A DNA stretch of 64,000 bases from CALANV01 sp036381615 (GTDB lineage: Bacteria > Pseudomonadota > Alphaproteobacteria > CACIAM-22H2): positions 52,180 to 116,179 of the forward strand of contig DASVCL010000038.1 of assembly GCA_036381615.1 (NCBI GenBank), written 5' to 3'. The position numbers and the translations under genes are program-made. Of this stretch, positions 33,857 through 42,453 are shown piece after piece. Position 1 is the stretch's first letter. Every line of letters begins with the position of its first letter. The notes beneath the pieces were generated by a model. It searched no databases, was not told the origin of the DNA, and saw nothing but the letters and a program-made list of their open reading frames with translations.

Positions 33857-35080
33857 ATGCGCGTTCACGCAGACTCGATCAAGAGTGGAATCGTCCGCCG
33901 GCTGGCCTCTCTCGCCGTGACGGTTGCCGTGGCTCTGACGGGCTGCACGAGCGACGAGCTGCCACGGCCGTCGCGTTCACAAACCGAGCTGATCGAAGCG
34001 CGAGAAGCGGACGAGGCGGCGTTCGCCGCGTTCCGGCGCGACGTGGCGCTCCGCGGCATCACGCGGATCAAGGAGAACTACGACGCCTATGTGGCGGGAC
34101 GCGGGCCCGAACCGGTCATCGACCTGCTGGTCATCTCGGGCGGCGGCGATTGGGGTGCGTTCGGTGCCGGCGTCCTCAAGGGATGGGGCCGCGTGTCCGG
34201 GCCGATGGCGCGCCCGCAATTCGACGCGGTGACGGGCGTCAGCACGGGCGCGCTGATCGCGCCGTTCGCCTTCCTTGGCGACGAGCAGTCGATCGACCAC
34301 GTAGTGGAGCTCTACCGCAATCCGCGGAATGACTGGTTCCAGCCGCGCAACATCCTCTCGTTCATCACGGGCGGCGCATCGTACGGCGACATCCCCGGCC
34401 TGGAGCAGGACATCCACAAGGCGCTCGACGACACCATGCTGCGGCGGATCGTCGAGGCGGGCAAGGACGGCCGGCTCCTGGCCGTGAATACGTCGAACCT
34501 GGATTTCGGCGAGATGCGCGCCTGGGATCTTGTGGCTGAAGCAAGGCGCGCGCTCGAGACGGGCGAGAAGGACCGCGTTCATGACATCCTTCTTGCCTCC
34601 TCCGCCATACCGGGCGCGTTTCCGCCGCGCATGATCGACGGCAATCTCTATGTCGACGGCGCATTGACCGGGAACATTCTCTATGGCGGCCGCTCGACGG
34701 GCGCCGAGAATGCCAATGCGGCTTGGAGGCGCCTGTATCCGGGCACGCCGATGCCCAAGGCGCGGTACTGGGTCATCTTCAACAACCAGCTCCGTCCGCC
34801 GCCCGAGGTCGTGCAGCCGAGGTGGAAGTCCGTCGTGCCACGGAGCCTGGACACGGCGAGCCGCAGCGCCACGATCAACGCGCTGCGCCACCTCTTCGCC
34901 CTGTCGGCACTTACGCGCTACCAGTACGGCAACGAGGTCGAGGTGCGCTACATCGCCGTCCCGGACGACTGGACGCCACCCAAGCCCGATGTATTCGACA
35001 AGGAAGTCATGAACGCGCTTGCGGACCTGGGCGAGCGCATGGGCGCCGACCCGATGAGTTGGCGCACCGAATCGCCGTAG
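33857..35080 (+). CDS. Patatin-like phospholipase lipoprotein
   Basis: A 407-residue protein. The lipobox ALTGC (Cys30) after LASLAVTVAVA makes it a likely outer-membrane or periplasmic-side lipoprotein. The patatin domain has the oxyanion loop GGGDWGAFGAGVL at 95-107, nucleophile Ser129 in GVSTGAL and the catalytic Asp267 in VDGAL, a complete Ser-Asp dyad. Length and lipobox fit the bacterial PNPLA lipoproteins that cleave lysophospholipids or lipids. GGGAGAGG precedes the ATG at 33857. No partner gene; divergent from GH1 and convergent with the acetyltransferase. Confidence 0.88.
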   Translation: MRVHADSIKSGIVRRLASLAVTVAVALTGCTSDELPRPSRSQTELIEAREADEAAFAAFRRDVALRGITRIKENYDAYVAGRGPEPVIDLLVISGGGDWGAFGAGVLKGWGRVSGPMARPQFDAVTGVSTGALIAPFAFLGDEQSIDHVVELYRNPRNDWFQPRNILSFITGGASYGDIPGLEQDIHKALDDTMLRRIVEAGKDGRLLAVNTSNLDFGEMRAWDLVAEARRALETGEKDRVHDILLASSAIPGAFPPRMIDGNLYVDGALTGNILYGGRSTGAENANAAWRRLYPGTPMPKARYWVIFNNQLRPPPEVVQPRWKSVVPRSLDTASRSATINALRHLFALSALTRYQYGNEVEVRYIAVPDDWTPPKPDVFDKEVMNALADLGERMGADPMSWRTESP

Positions 35081-35240
35081 GCCTGTCTCGCGATTCGAGA
35101 TCGGCCCATGGTCTTGTCGTCGAAGTCTTGCGTGCTGCGCACATCGCCCGGCGTGTACCCACTCGGGCGTCGCCACACGGCCGCGGCAAGGCCTTCCCTG
35201 ACGGGAACTTCAGACTGGATAGCCGGACCAGGACCCCGCC

Positions 35241-36086
35241 TCACCCGAGTTCGAAGCTGGTGACGCCGAACACGCGGGCGAGATCGACCGCCGGCGCCGG
35301 GCCCGTGTACATGCGCGCCGTCTCGAACACCGGCGTCATCCCGTGGCGCTCGGCCAGGGCGACGGCCGCGGGGTTCACCTCCGGCACGTCGAGATAGACC
35401 GGCCCGCCGGCCTGAGCGCTCAGTGCTTCGAACAGAATATTCGCCGCGTCTTCACTGTCTGCGAAGAGTGGGCCGATCTTGTAGTCCTGCCGGCACGGCC
35501 GAAGGACGCCATAGCCGACGAGCGCATCACGCTCGACCAGGCCCAGCGCGACATGCGCCGGATGGCCGGCCCAGGCACGAAGAAAGCCGGAGCGCGGCGC
35601 CGGGAACAGCGGGCGGTCATAGGCCACCAGCTCGTCGAACGGGATGGCCGCGAGGTTCACGAGCCGGCGGTCGGCCGGCGCCTCCCCGCCCGCCACACGC
35701 CCGGTGAAGCGGATGTTGCGGTAGGCGAGCTTGAAGCCGGACTTTCGGTAGTTGTCCTGCTGTGCCACCACGCCGTCGAGACCGATGTTACGCGCGCCGC
35801 CATGCGCCAAACCAGCCTGCCATGTGCGCCAGCCGTAGCCGCGGCCACGCAGGTCCGGCGGCACGATATAAAAGCCGAGGAAGGCGAAACGATGGTCATA
35901 ATTGACGACCGAGATCGAGGCGACCGGTGCGCCATCGAGCTCGCCGATGATGAACCCGCCCGGATCGATGGCGCGAAAGCAATCACCATCGTGCCGCCCT
36001 GGATTCCAGCCCTCGGCCGCGGCCCAGTCCAGAACCATGGCCATATCGGCGACGGTCATCGGTCGTGTGCGGACATCCGGCGACAT
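35241..36086 (-). CDS. GNAT family N-acetyltransferase with C-terminal GNAT-like domain
   Basis: A 281-residue protein. Residues about 5-130 are a GNAT domain with FYIVPPDLRGRGYGWRTWQ, the pyrophosphate-binding loop Q/R-x-x-G-x-G/A. The second half (LVNLAAIPFDELVAYDRPLFPAPR, VYLDVPEVNPAAVALAERHGM) is the acetyltransferase_18-like domain often fused to it. Substrate cannot be predicted. Single gene between unrelated neighbours. Confidence 0.85.
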   Translation of the reverse strand: MSPDVRTRPMTVADMAMVLDWAAAEGWNPGRHDGDCFRAIDPGGFIIGELDGAPVASISVVNYDHRFAFLGFYIVPPDLRGRGYGWRTWQAGLAHGGARNIGLDGVVAQQDNYRKSGFKLAYRNIRFTGRVAGGEAPADRRLVNLAAIPFDELVAYDRPLFPAPRSGFLRAWAGHPAHVALGLVERDALVGYGVLRPCRQDYKIGPLFADSEDAANILFEALSAQAGGPVYLDVPEVNPAAVALAERHGMTPVFETARMYTGPAPAVDLARVFGVTSFELG

Positions 36087-36597
36087 GGTCGTGTCCGATG
36101 CTCAGCAGGCTTCCGGTCGTTTGCCCCTTTCGCACCGCCACTGGCCCGTGTCGTCGACGGCTTCGGCATTCAGGCTCGTGTCGGCGTGCGACACCATTCC
36201 CCTTGTCCCGGGCGCCGCGCAATACGCATCCGGCGAATTGGCTGTCCCCATAGGCTTATGGCGTAAACCATCGTTGTGATTTAGGTCATGTTCCTTCGGG
36301 GTCCTCGACAACCAGTCCGCGAAAATGCCACGTCCGCTCGCAGAGGTGCCGTGATCGGCATGCGCATTGCGGTCTCCTTTACGCTTCGGGCCCGGCGCTA
36401 GACGACCTTTCCTCGGCACTCAACGCGCTCGGCGATCGCGGGTTCTGCAAAAGGACGCCAAACGGCGCAAGAGTCAGCGGCGGAAATCCCGGCTGCAGGA
36501 CGTACAATCGGCCGCAGCCAACATCCTCGTGCCGTCACGCGACCGAGCGAAGCATTCGCGCGGGTCCGCGTTCGACGAGCGGCATCAAATGAAAGGA
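36087..36597. other. Gene-free stretch upstream of the NO reductase terminator
   Basis: 511 bp with no supported gene. It contains the promoter of the acetyltransferase (minus strand). A GTGATTTAGGTCATG-like sequence near 36275 resembles an FNR box only loosely and precedes no gene. Confidence 0.35.
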
Positions 36598-36621
36598 GCG
36601 GCGCCGGCTGCCCGGCGCCGC
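36598..36621 (-). terminator. Terminator of quinol NO reductase gene
   Basis: A 10-bp perfect inverted repeat with a 4-nt loop (GCGGCGCCGG / CCGGCGCCGC) begins 17 nt after the norZ stop. On the minus strand it is followed by a T-rich run (TCCTTTCATTTG), fitting rho-independent termination. Confidence 0.6.
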
Positions 36622-36638
36622 CCCTCATCGCAAGCGGA

Positions 36639-38930
36639 TCACTCCGCGGCACTCGAACGTACCGGCCGCACGCCGAGCGGCGCCTGGGCCGGGCGACCGC
36701 GGCCGCCGAGCCAGAGCCGCAAGGCGAACACGGCCAGCAGGATCGGCCCCAGGCTGAAGACGATGTCGCCGGGCACGCGCAGCCAGACGAACAGCTCCAT
36801 CAGCGGCTGATGCATGAACTCCGCCGTGCGCGCATACCACAGTCCGTGAGTCACGGCCGCCCAGGCCTGCATGGCGCCCATCGGCAGGAGCGACATGAGC
36901 ACCATCATCGCGAGGCCGCCATTCAGGACCCAGAATGCCGTCTTGAGCAACGTGTCGTTCCAGGCATTCCGGGCCGCCAGTCCGCGCAGGCAGAACAGCA
37001 TCAGGCCGATGCCCAGCATGCCGTAGACGCCGAACAGCGCGCTGTGGGCGTGCACCGCCGTCGTATTGAGGCCCTGGATGTAGTAGAGCGAGATCGGCGG
37101 GTTGATCATGAAGCCGAACACGCCCGCACCGATCATGTTCCAGAATGCCACGGCGACGAAGAACAGGATCGGCCACCTGTACGCGGCGACCCAGCCGCTG
37201 GCGCGGCTGTGCCGGTAGTTCTCGTAGGCCTCGAACCCGATCAGCGCGAGCGGCACCACCTCGAGTGCCGAGAACACCGCCCCGACGGCGATGACCGAGG
37301 TCGGCGTGCCGCTGAAGTACAGGTGGTGCAGCGTGCCGAGGATGCCGCCCAACAGGAAGATCACCGTCGAGAACAGGACTGCCTGATTGGCGGTGGCCGC
37401 CCGCACGAGCCCGAGCCGGACGAACAGGATCGAGATCACCGCCGTCGCAAAGACTTCGAAGAAGCCTTCGACCCACAGGTGGACCACCCACCAACGCCAG
37501 TACTCGACCATCGACAGGTGCGTGTGCTTTCCCCACATGAAGCCGGCGGCATAGAACAGGCCGATGGCGATCGTGGAAAGGAACAGGACCATGAGCAGCG
37601 GCTGACTCTCCGACGGCCGCTTGAGCGCAGGCCACAGCGCGCGCCCGACTAGGAAGAGCCACAGCATCAGCCCGACGAACAGCAGGATCTGCCAGAACCG
37701 GCCAAGATCCACGTACTCGTAGCCCTGATGCCCGAAGCTGAAGTTGTCGTCGAGGTCGAGCACCTGCTGCACGCCGAGCCACTCGCCGAACATCGAACCG
37801 ACGACGACGAGTACCAGCGCCGCCCACAGCACGTTGACGCCCAGGCGCTGGAAGCGCGGCTCGTAGCCCGAGATCGCCGGCGCAATGTAGAGGCCCGTCG
37901 CCAGCCACGCGGTCGCAATCCAGAAGATCGCCAGCTGCGTGTGCCACGTGCGGGTGACGGCATATGGCAGCACCTGTGCGAGCGGAATGCCGAAGAACTC
38001 GTGCCCCTCCACCGCATAGTGCGCCGTCAGCGCGCCCAACCCTACTTGCGCGAGGAACAGCCCGATCACCGTCACGAAGTACTTGCCCGTCGCCTTCATG
38101 GACGGGGTCAGCTTCAGCCCGAGCAGCGGATCCTGCGCCGGGAGCGACGGCGCGGCTTCGTGGCGCGCGGTCGCCGTGTGATACCAGACGAGGAGGCCGA
38201 TGCCGGCGATGAGCAGCACGATGCTCGCGACCGACCAGACGACATTCGCCGTCGTCGGGGCGTTGCCGATCAGCGGCTCGGCCGGCCAGTTGTTCGTGTA
38301 TGTCGCATCCGACCCGGGCCGCTCGGTACCGGCCGCCCAGGACGTCCAGAAGAAGAAGGCGGAGATCGCCCGACGGCGCTCGAGCTCGGGCACCGCGTTG
38401 TCCGCGATCGCGTAAGCCTCCCGCAGGCTCCGATACGCGGGCGCATCGCCAAACAGCTCAACGTAGTGCCGGGCGATGTCGCGAATGACCGCTGCGCGCT
38501 CCGGCGAGACGACGATCTCGCCGGTCTCGGGGTTGAAGCTGTTCGTGCGGATCTCGCGCTTGACGCGCGCGAGGATGGCGGCCTGCTGATCCGGCGTCAG
38601 CGCCTCGTACGTGACGCCGTGGATCTGCCTGGCCAGCGCGTCGCGCAGGCCCACCGCCTCGCGATGAAGCCAATCGGCCGACCAGTCGGGCGCGAGATAG
38701 CCGCCATGCCCCCAGATCGATCCGACCTGCTGGCCGCCCATGGACTGCCATGCCGCGCGTCCGGTCTGAATGTCGGCCTCGGTGAAGAGCACGTCGCCGT
38801 CGGCGGTCACGACCTTGGCCGGCACCGGCGGCGCCGTACGGTGGATCTCGCGGCCGAGCAGGCCGAGCACCGCGAAGGATGCGAAGAACACGACGGCAAG
38901 AGTGAACCAGAGACGCCTTGTGGAGTTCAT
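36639..38930 (-). CDS. norZ: Quinol-dependent nitric oxide reductase (qNor)
   Basis: A 763-residue single-subunit NO reductase. The N-terminal extension about 30-215, fused to an N-terminal TM span (residues 8-25), replaces the NorC subunit and contains GQQVGSIWGHGGYLAPDW. The heme-copper oxidase core follows with the qNor pattern HTQLAIFWIATAWLA and HAHSALFGVYGML (heme ligand and metal-site histidines). It reduces NO to N2O with quinol at the inner membrane. It is the last gene of a minus-strand set with DUF1858, a membrane protein, DUF2249 and a DUF59 factor; 133 bp precede it. A strong terminator follows. Confidence 0.92.
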   Translation of the reverse strand: MNSTRRLWFTLAVVFFASFAVLGLLGREIHRTAPPVPAKVVTADGDVLFTEADIQTGRAAWQSMGGQQVGSIWGHGGYLAPDWSADWLHREAVGLRDALARQIHGVTYEALTPDQQAAILARVKREIRTNSFNPETGEIVVSPERAAVIRDIARHYVELFGDAPAYRSLREAYAIADNAVPELERRRAISAFFFWTSWAAGTERPGSDATYTNNWPAEPLIGNAPTTANVVWSVASIVLLIAGIGLLVWYHTATARHEAAPSLPAQDPLLGLKLTPSMKATGKYFVTVIGLFLAQVGLGALTAHYAVEGHEFFGIPLAQVLPYAVTRTWHTQLAIFWIATAWLATGLYIAPAISGYEPRFQRLGVNVLWAALVLVVVGSMFGEWLGVQQVLDLDDNFSFGHQGYEYVDLGRFWQILLFVGLMLWLFLVGRALWPALKRPSESQPLLMVLFLSTIAIGLFYAAGFMWGKHTHLSMVEYWRWWVVHLWVEGFFEVFATAVISILFVRLGLVRAATANQAVLFSTVIFLLGGILGTLHHLYFSGTPTSVIAVGAVFSALEVVPLALIGFEAYENYRHSRASGWVAAYRWPILFFVAVAFWNMIGAGVFGFMINPPISLYYIQGLNTTAVHAHSALFGVYGMLGIGLMLFCLRGLAARNAWNDTLLKTAFWVLNGGLAMMVLMSLLPMGAMQAWAAVTHGLWYARTAEFMHQPLMELFVWLRVPGDIVFSLGPILLAVFALRLWLGGRGRPAQAPLGVRPVRSSAAE

Positions 38931-39063
38931 GTTGCGGTTTCCGCGCTTGAACTAGTTGCCAGGAACCTTGGGTATTGACGAAGCATGTACAGGCGGCGGT
39001 CCTGTGGAAATTCGGAATATCCCGTACGGGAAATCCCGTATGCGTCTCGCGTCGCGGCTGCAG

Positions 39064-39297
39064 TTACGCATCCGGGTCTCCAAGGGCGGAACGTGCCGCG
39101 GCCTCACGCAATTCGGCTTCGAACTCATCGACCGGGATGCCGTAGGAGGCCGCCGCCTCGGCGACGGTCACGAAGGGCGCCATGGCGCATCCCACGCAGG
39201 CCATGCGGCGCCGCAGGAAGACGCCGATGGCGGCCGGCGAGGTATCGATGACCGTCTGCACGGTCAGGTCACGATGAAGTGGGGTGATCTGGCTCAT
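39064..39297 (-). CDS. DUF1858 domain protein
   Basis: A 77-residue protein. DUF1858 fits: LTVQTVIDTSPAAIGVFLRRRMACVGCAMAPFVTVAEAAASYGIP. The CVGC pair near residues 34-37 suggests a redox or metal-binding site. DUF1858 domains occur with hybrid-cluster/RIC-type Fe-S repair proteins and in NO-stress neighbourhoods. Start ATG (MSQITPLH) at 39297 overlaps the stop of the membrane protein gene by 4 nt, so these are translationally coupled. It lies 133 bp before norZ. Confidence 0.85.
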   Translation of the reverse strand: MSQITPLHRDLTVQTVIDTSPAAIGVFLRRRMACVGCAMAPFVTVAEAAASYGIPVDEFEAELREAAARSALGDPDA

Positions 39298-40478
39298 ACG
39301 ACGCAGTGACCGCGTGATGCGGGGCCATGCGGCGGATGGACGCCGCGACGCGCCTTGAGCCCTCGCCGCGCCCCGCGCGCGACAACGGCGATGAAGAGGA
39401 CGAACGCAATGGCGGTCAAAAGACCCGCATGTGCGCGCGTATCGAACGCGCCGGCAAGGTCGGCGCCGACCCGCAGCCCGACCGACACATGCAGCAGCAC
39501 GAGCGGCCCATAGAAGCCGCCGTCGAAAGCGACCGGCAGCCGGGCGACCGCAGGCAGGATGATCGGTGCGTGGCCGAACACCATCGCGACGGCGAAACCG
39601 AGGAAGACCGAATGCAGGGCCGCGTCGTAGACAAGGGGGTCGGTGTCGATGGGCAGCGCGACCATCAACAAGCCGCCTGCACCCAACCACACATACCCGC
39701 TGAGCAGACAGAGCGCGGCATAGCGCGGCAGACCGGAGATCCGGATGGTTCGACGCGCAACATCATGATTGAAAAGCCAGGCCGTCAGCGCGAGCAGCGC
39801 GACGCCGGCAACGGGCCAGGCGCCTGCCGCGCCAACCGTGCCCAATCCGGCGGCCGCTGCCAGCAGCGCGATGCAAACGCCGAACGCGACCTTGCTGCTT
39901 GTCTCGAGACGCAGGAGGCGACTCAGTTCGAGGCGTTCCGCGGCGATGGTGAGAACGAGAAACGCAATCCACCAAAGCGCGGCACCTGCCATCGGCGCGC
40001 CCGCGGCCCAGGCGAGCACGCCCGCCGGCCAGGCGATCGCGCCGCAGGCCAGCGCGCCTGTGAACAGCGCCGGTTGACGCAAGGCGATCCCGGTCGATGC
40101 GACGGCAAGGACGAGTCCGGCGACGATCCAGGCCGCGTGGATGGCCGGTAAGGGTGCACCGACAACCGCCAGGGCCGTGCCGATGCCGGCGGCGAGCGGC
40201 CCGAGATATGCCCAGATGCGGCCCGTCGCCACGGCGCGCTCGAAGCCGATGACCGCGCCGAAGAAGCCGGAAACCATCAACGGGCCATGCAGCGCGGCGA
40301 GGCTGGCGAGCGCTTCGGGACCGCCGAGGCCGAGACGATGCAGGCCTGCGGCGGTCCCGGCCACGAGCGCGACGCCGCCGGCTGCGAGCAGCGGAAGACG
40401 GTACCAGGACCGGCTCCGTGCCGCCTCCGGCGGACCGTGGCGGTCAGCCGGCGCGCGCGATGCGGACGCGCCAGACAT
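39294..40478 (-). CDS. NnrS-like multi-pass membrane protein in NO reductase cluster
   Basis: A 394-residue hydrophobic protein with about 12 predicted spans. LHGPLMVSGFFGAVIGFERAVA and DAALHSVFLGFAVAMVFGHAP hold paired histidines that could bind heme or copper, as in the NnrS family (compare WHGHEMVFGF in NnrS at 43377). It is found in proteobacterial NO reductase clusters without a proved role. It overlaps the DUF1858 gene by 4 nt and follows DUF2249 (its start overlaps the DUF2249 stop region by 35 nt: 40444-40478). The exact family name is uncertain. Confidence 0.75.
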   Translation of the reverse strand: MSGASASRAPADRHGPPEAARSRSWYRLPLLAAGGVALVAGTAAGLHRLGLGGPEALASLAALHGPLMVSGFFGAVIGFERAVATGRIWAYLGPLAAGIGTALAVVGAPLPAIHAAWIVAGLVLAVASTGIALRQPALFTGALACGAIAWPAGVLAWAAGAPMAGAALWWIAFLVLTIAAERLELSRLLRLETSSKVAFGVCIALLAAAAGLGTVGAAGAWPVAGVALLALTAWLFNHDVARRTIRISGLPRYAALCLLSGYVWLGAGGLLMVALPIDTDPLVYDAALHSVFLGFAVAMVFGHAPIILPAVARLPVAFDGGFYGPLVLLHVSVGLRVGADLAGAFDTRAHAGLLTAIAFVLFIAVVARGARRGLKARRGVHPPHGPASRGHCVV

Positions 40479-40695
40479 CCGGCCCCTGCTCCAGATACTG
40501 CCATGTGAACGCGCCGGGGCGCTCCATCTGGAACTGGTAATAGAGCGGCTTGGGGTCGTGGTCGTTCACGAGCAGGAAGCCTTCGCCGGCGCCGAGTGCG
40601 TCGAACGTCCGGAAGATGAGCGGATGGCGTTCACGCGGCACGATCGTGCGCACGTCGATCACGGTCTCATGCGGGTTTCCACTGCTGCCGTCCAT
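40444..40695 (-). CDS. DUF2249 domain protein
   Basis: An 83-residue protein with the DUF2249 pattern VIDVRTIVPRERHPLIFRTFDALGAGEGFLLVNDHDPKPLYYQFQMERPGAFTWQYLEQGP. It belongs to the small SirA-like family that travels with nitrite/NO reductase genes and hemerythrin-like proteins. The ATG at 40695 (MDGSSGNPHETV) has AAAGGA 9 nt upstream. It overlaps the membrane protein gene by 35 nt and lies 41 nt after the DUF59 gene. Confidence 0.88.
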   Translation of the reverse strand: MDGSSGNPHETVIDVRTIVPRERHPLIFRTFDALGAGEGFLLVNDHDPKPLYYQFQMERPGAFTWQYLEQGPDVWRVRIARAG

Positions 40696-40736
40696 TGTTG
40701 CGATCCTTTCTCTTCGGTTGGGGTTGCACTGGTCCT

Positions 40737-41069
40737 TCACTTCACGCCAGCTCGCGGCCGGACGTTGTCCGGGGTCCAGCCGAGCGCACGCTTGGCCGCG
40801 TCGCTCATCATTTCCGGTTTCCAGGGCGGGTCCCAGACGAGCACGACTTCGGTCGCATCGCGGGAACCCGTGACCCTCTGGAGCACGCCGCGAATCTCGC
40901 GCGTGATGTAGTCGCCGAGCGGGCACGCCGGCGTCGTCATCGTAACTTCGATCCGGACGCGGTCGTCGGCCACCTCGATGCCGTACACCAGCCCGAGATC
41001 GACGATGTTGATCCCGATCTCAGGATCGATCACTTCGCGCAGTGCCTCGCGGATTTCGGTTTCATCCAT
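40737..41069 (-). CDS. MIP18-family (DUF59) metal-sulfur cluster biosynthetic factor
   Basis: A 110-residue protein of the MIP18/SufT/PaaD group. EIREALREVIDPEIGINIVDLGLVYGIEV and VTMTTPACPLGDYI (a single cysteine, C-P-L-G) are diagnostic. Family members help place Fe-S clusters on target proteins. The ATG at 41069 follows GAGGACACG. It is the first gene of the set DUF59, DUF2249, membrane protein, DUF1858, norZ; a near-perfect TTGCG-N4-AGCAA box lies about 70 bp upstream. It may mature or repair Fe-S enzymes after NO damage (inference). Confidence 0.88.
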   Translation of the reverse strand: MDETEIREALREVIDPEIGINIVDLGLVYGIEVADDRVRIEVTMTTPACPLGDYITREIRGVLQRVTGSRDATEVVLVWDPPWKPEMMSDAAKRALGWTPDNVRPRAGVK

Positions 41070-41131
41070 CGTGTCCTCATTCCGAGCGCACAGCTCGTGC
41101 CGAAGCATGCGCACCCAGCCTGCAGCCGTCG

Positions 41132-41145
41132 TTGCGCGAGAGCAA
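41132..41145. promoter_or_regulatory. Candidate NNR/NnrR box for DUF59-norZ operon
   Basis: TTGCG-CGAG-AGCAA matches TTGCG-N4-CGCAA with one mismatch. Its centre is about 70 bp before the DUF59 start (41069). That spacing nearly equals that of the boxes before nirK and nnrS, which favours a shared NO-responsive Crp/Fnr regulator. Confidence 0.5.
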
Positions 41146-41156
41146 AGAGGTGCCGC

Positions 41157-41189
41157 CTTGCGCCCGGAGGGAAATCCTCCGGGCGCAAG
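41157..41189 (-). terminator. Strong hairpin after nirK
   Basis: 14-bp perfect arms CTTGCGCCCGGAGG / CCTCCGGGCGCAAG with a GAAAT loop begin 12 nt after the nirK stop. It separates nirK from the DUF59 operon. The following bases lack a U-run on the minus strand, so it may act by processing or as a barrier to exonucleases. It lies just 12 bp from the NNR box of the next operon. Confidence 0.6.
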
Positions 41190-41201
41190 ACTCTCTACAC
41201 A

Positions 41202-42269
41202 TCAGTGCATCGCCGTCCGCGCGTCGATGCTGTCCTTGAAGATCTTCGGATTCTCCGGTCCCTCAACCTGGAGATATCCGACGAGGCCCTTGTCGAGGCG
41301 GGACAGCGCATGGTCGACCAGGACGTACGTGCCCGGCACCTCGAGCTTGAACTCCACGATTCCGGCGCCGCCCGGAGGCACGGTGATGGTCTGGACGTTC
41401 TCCAGCGGCTTGGACGTGGCTGCCATGGGATAGACCTTGTCGAAGATCTCGCCGATCACGTGGAAGGACGAAGTGAAGTTCGGCCCGCCCACACCGAAGT
41501 AGATCCGCACCGTCTCGCCGACATTGGCTTTGAGGGCGTTGTTGCCCTTTAGACCGGCCACCGCGCCGTTGAAGACGAAGAACTCGGGCTTCTCGTCGAT
41601 GAGCTTGTCATAGCTCTCGGTAAGCATGCCTTTCGTGCCGATCTTCTCCTCGGTGTAGATCTCGCCCTGCATCACGTAGAACTCGCGATCCACTTTGGGC
41701 AGACCTTCCTCGGGCTCGACCAGGATCAGGCCGTACATGCCATTGGCGATGTGCTGCGCCACCGGCGCCGTCGCGCAGTGATAGACGTAGAGCCCCGGGT
41801 TGAGCGCCTTGAAGGTGAAACCCTTGCGCTCGCCCGGCATCGCTTCGGTCGCCTTCGCACCGCCGCCGGGCCCGGTAACGGCGTGGAAGTCGACGTTGTG
41901 CATCATCATGCTGTCGTCGTGATTCTTGAGCGTCACCTCGACGGTGTCGCCGACGCGCACGCGCACGAACGGCCCGGGTACCTTCCCGTTGAAGGTCCAG
42001 TACCTGTAGGTCGTGCCGTCGTCGAGCTGACCTTCGACCTCCATCGTCTCGAGATCGACGCGCACACGCTGCGGCCCGCGCTTTGCGAGCGGCGCCGGCA
42101 GATCCGCGGGATTGCGGATGATGCTGGCGGCGGCCGCATCGGCCGCGCTCGGCGGCGGCGCATCGTGCATGCCTGCGGCGAACCCCGGTTCGGCGAACGC
42201 GATGAGCGCAATGGCGCTCGCTCCCCCGATCAGGGCGTTGCGGAGGGTTCTGGGTTTATGCGTGAGCAT
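41202..42269 (-). CDS. nirK: Copper-containing nitrite reductase
   Basis: A 355-residue periplasmic NirK: signal peptide about 1-32, then two cupredoxin domains. All copper ligands can be seen: type 1 H124, C165, H173, M178; type 2 H129, H164, H320; catalytic D127 (HNVDFHA) and H270 (SSFHVIGE). It reduces nitrite to NO. AAGGAG sits 7 nt before the ATG at 42269. It is divergent from an NNR-type regulator, with a perfect TTGCG-N4-CGCAA box about 65 bp upstream. A long hairpin ends the transcript. NO made here would be removed by norZ in the adjacent operon. Confidence 0.95.
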   Translation of the reverse strand: MLTHKPRTLRNALIGGASAIALIAFAEPGFAAGMHDAPPPSAADAAAASIIRNPADLPAPLAKRGPQRVRVDLETMEVEGQLDDGTTYRYWTFNGKVPGPFVRVRVGDTVEVTLKNHDDSMMMHNVDFHAVTGPGGGAKATEAMPGERKGFTFKALNPGLYVYHCATAPVAQHIANGMYGLILVEPEEGLPKVDREFYVMQGEIYTEEKIGTKGMLTESYDKLIDEKPEFFVFNGAVAGLKGNNALKANVGETVRIYFGVGGPNFTSSFHVIGEIFDKVYPMAATSKPLENVQTITVPPGGAGIVEFKLEVPGTYVLVDHALSRLDKGLVGYLQVEGPENPKIFKDSIDARTAMH

Positions 42270-42327
42270 GGACAGCTCCTTTTCAGATCTCACGCATTGG
42301 ATGTAGTGCTGCACCCAGGCGGGATAT

Positions 42328-42341
42328 TTGCGACCGCGCAA
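42328..42341. promoter_or_regulatory. Candidate NNR/NnrR box for nirK
   Basis: TTGCG-ACCG-CGCAA, a perfect inverted repeat (extended one base to TTTGCG-ACCG-CGCAAA at 42327-42342), lies in the divergent region between nirK and the Crp/Fnr regulator. It matches the TTGCG-N4-CGCAA site described for alphaproteobacterial NnrR-type regulators. The centre is about 65 bp before the nirK ATG. Confidence 0.7.
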
Positions 42342-42453
42342 ACATGCGTCGGTTTCGGCCGGGTGCGACGGGATGCCGCGGCCGGTGCGATGGACGCCAT
42401 CCCGGAAAGCGCCGGCTTCTGTTAGTCTCCGTTCGAAGGAAAGGAGCTTGGCG

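Noticed and set aside
36260..36295. GTGATTTAGGTCATG as an FNR-type box
   Set aside because: Poor match to TTGAT-N4-ATCAA and no gene start in a suitable position.
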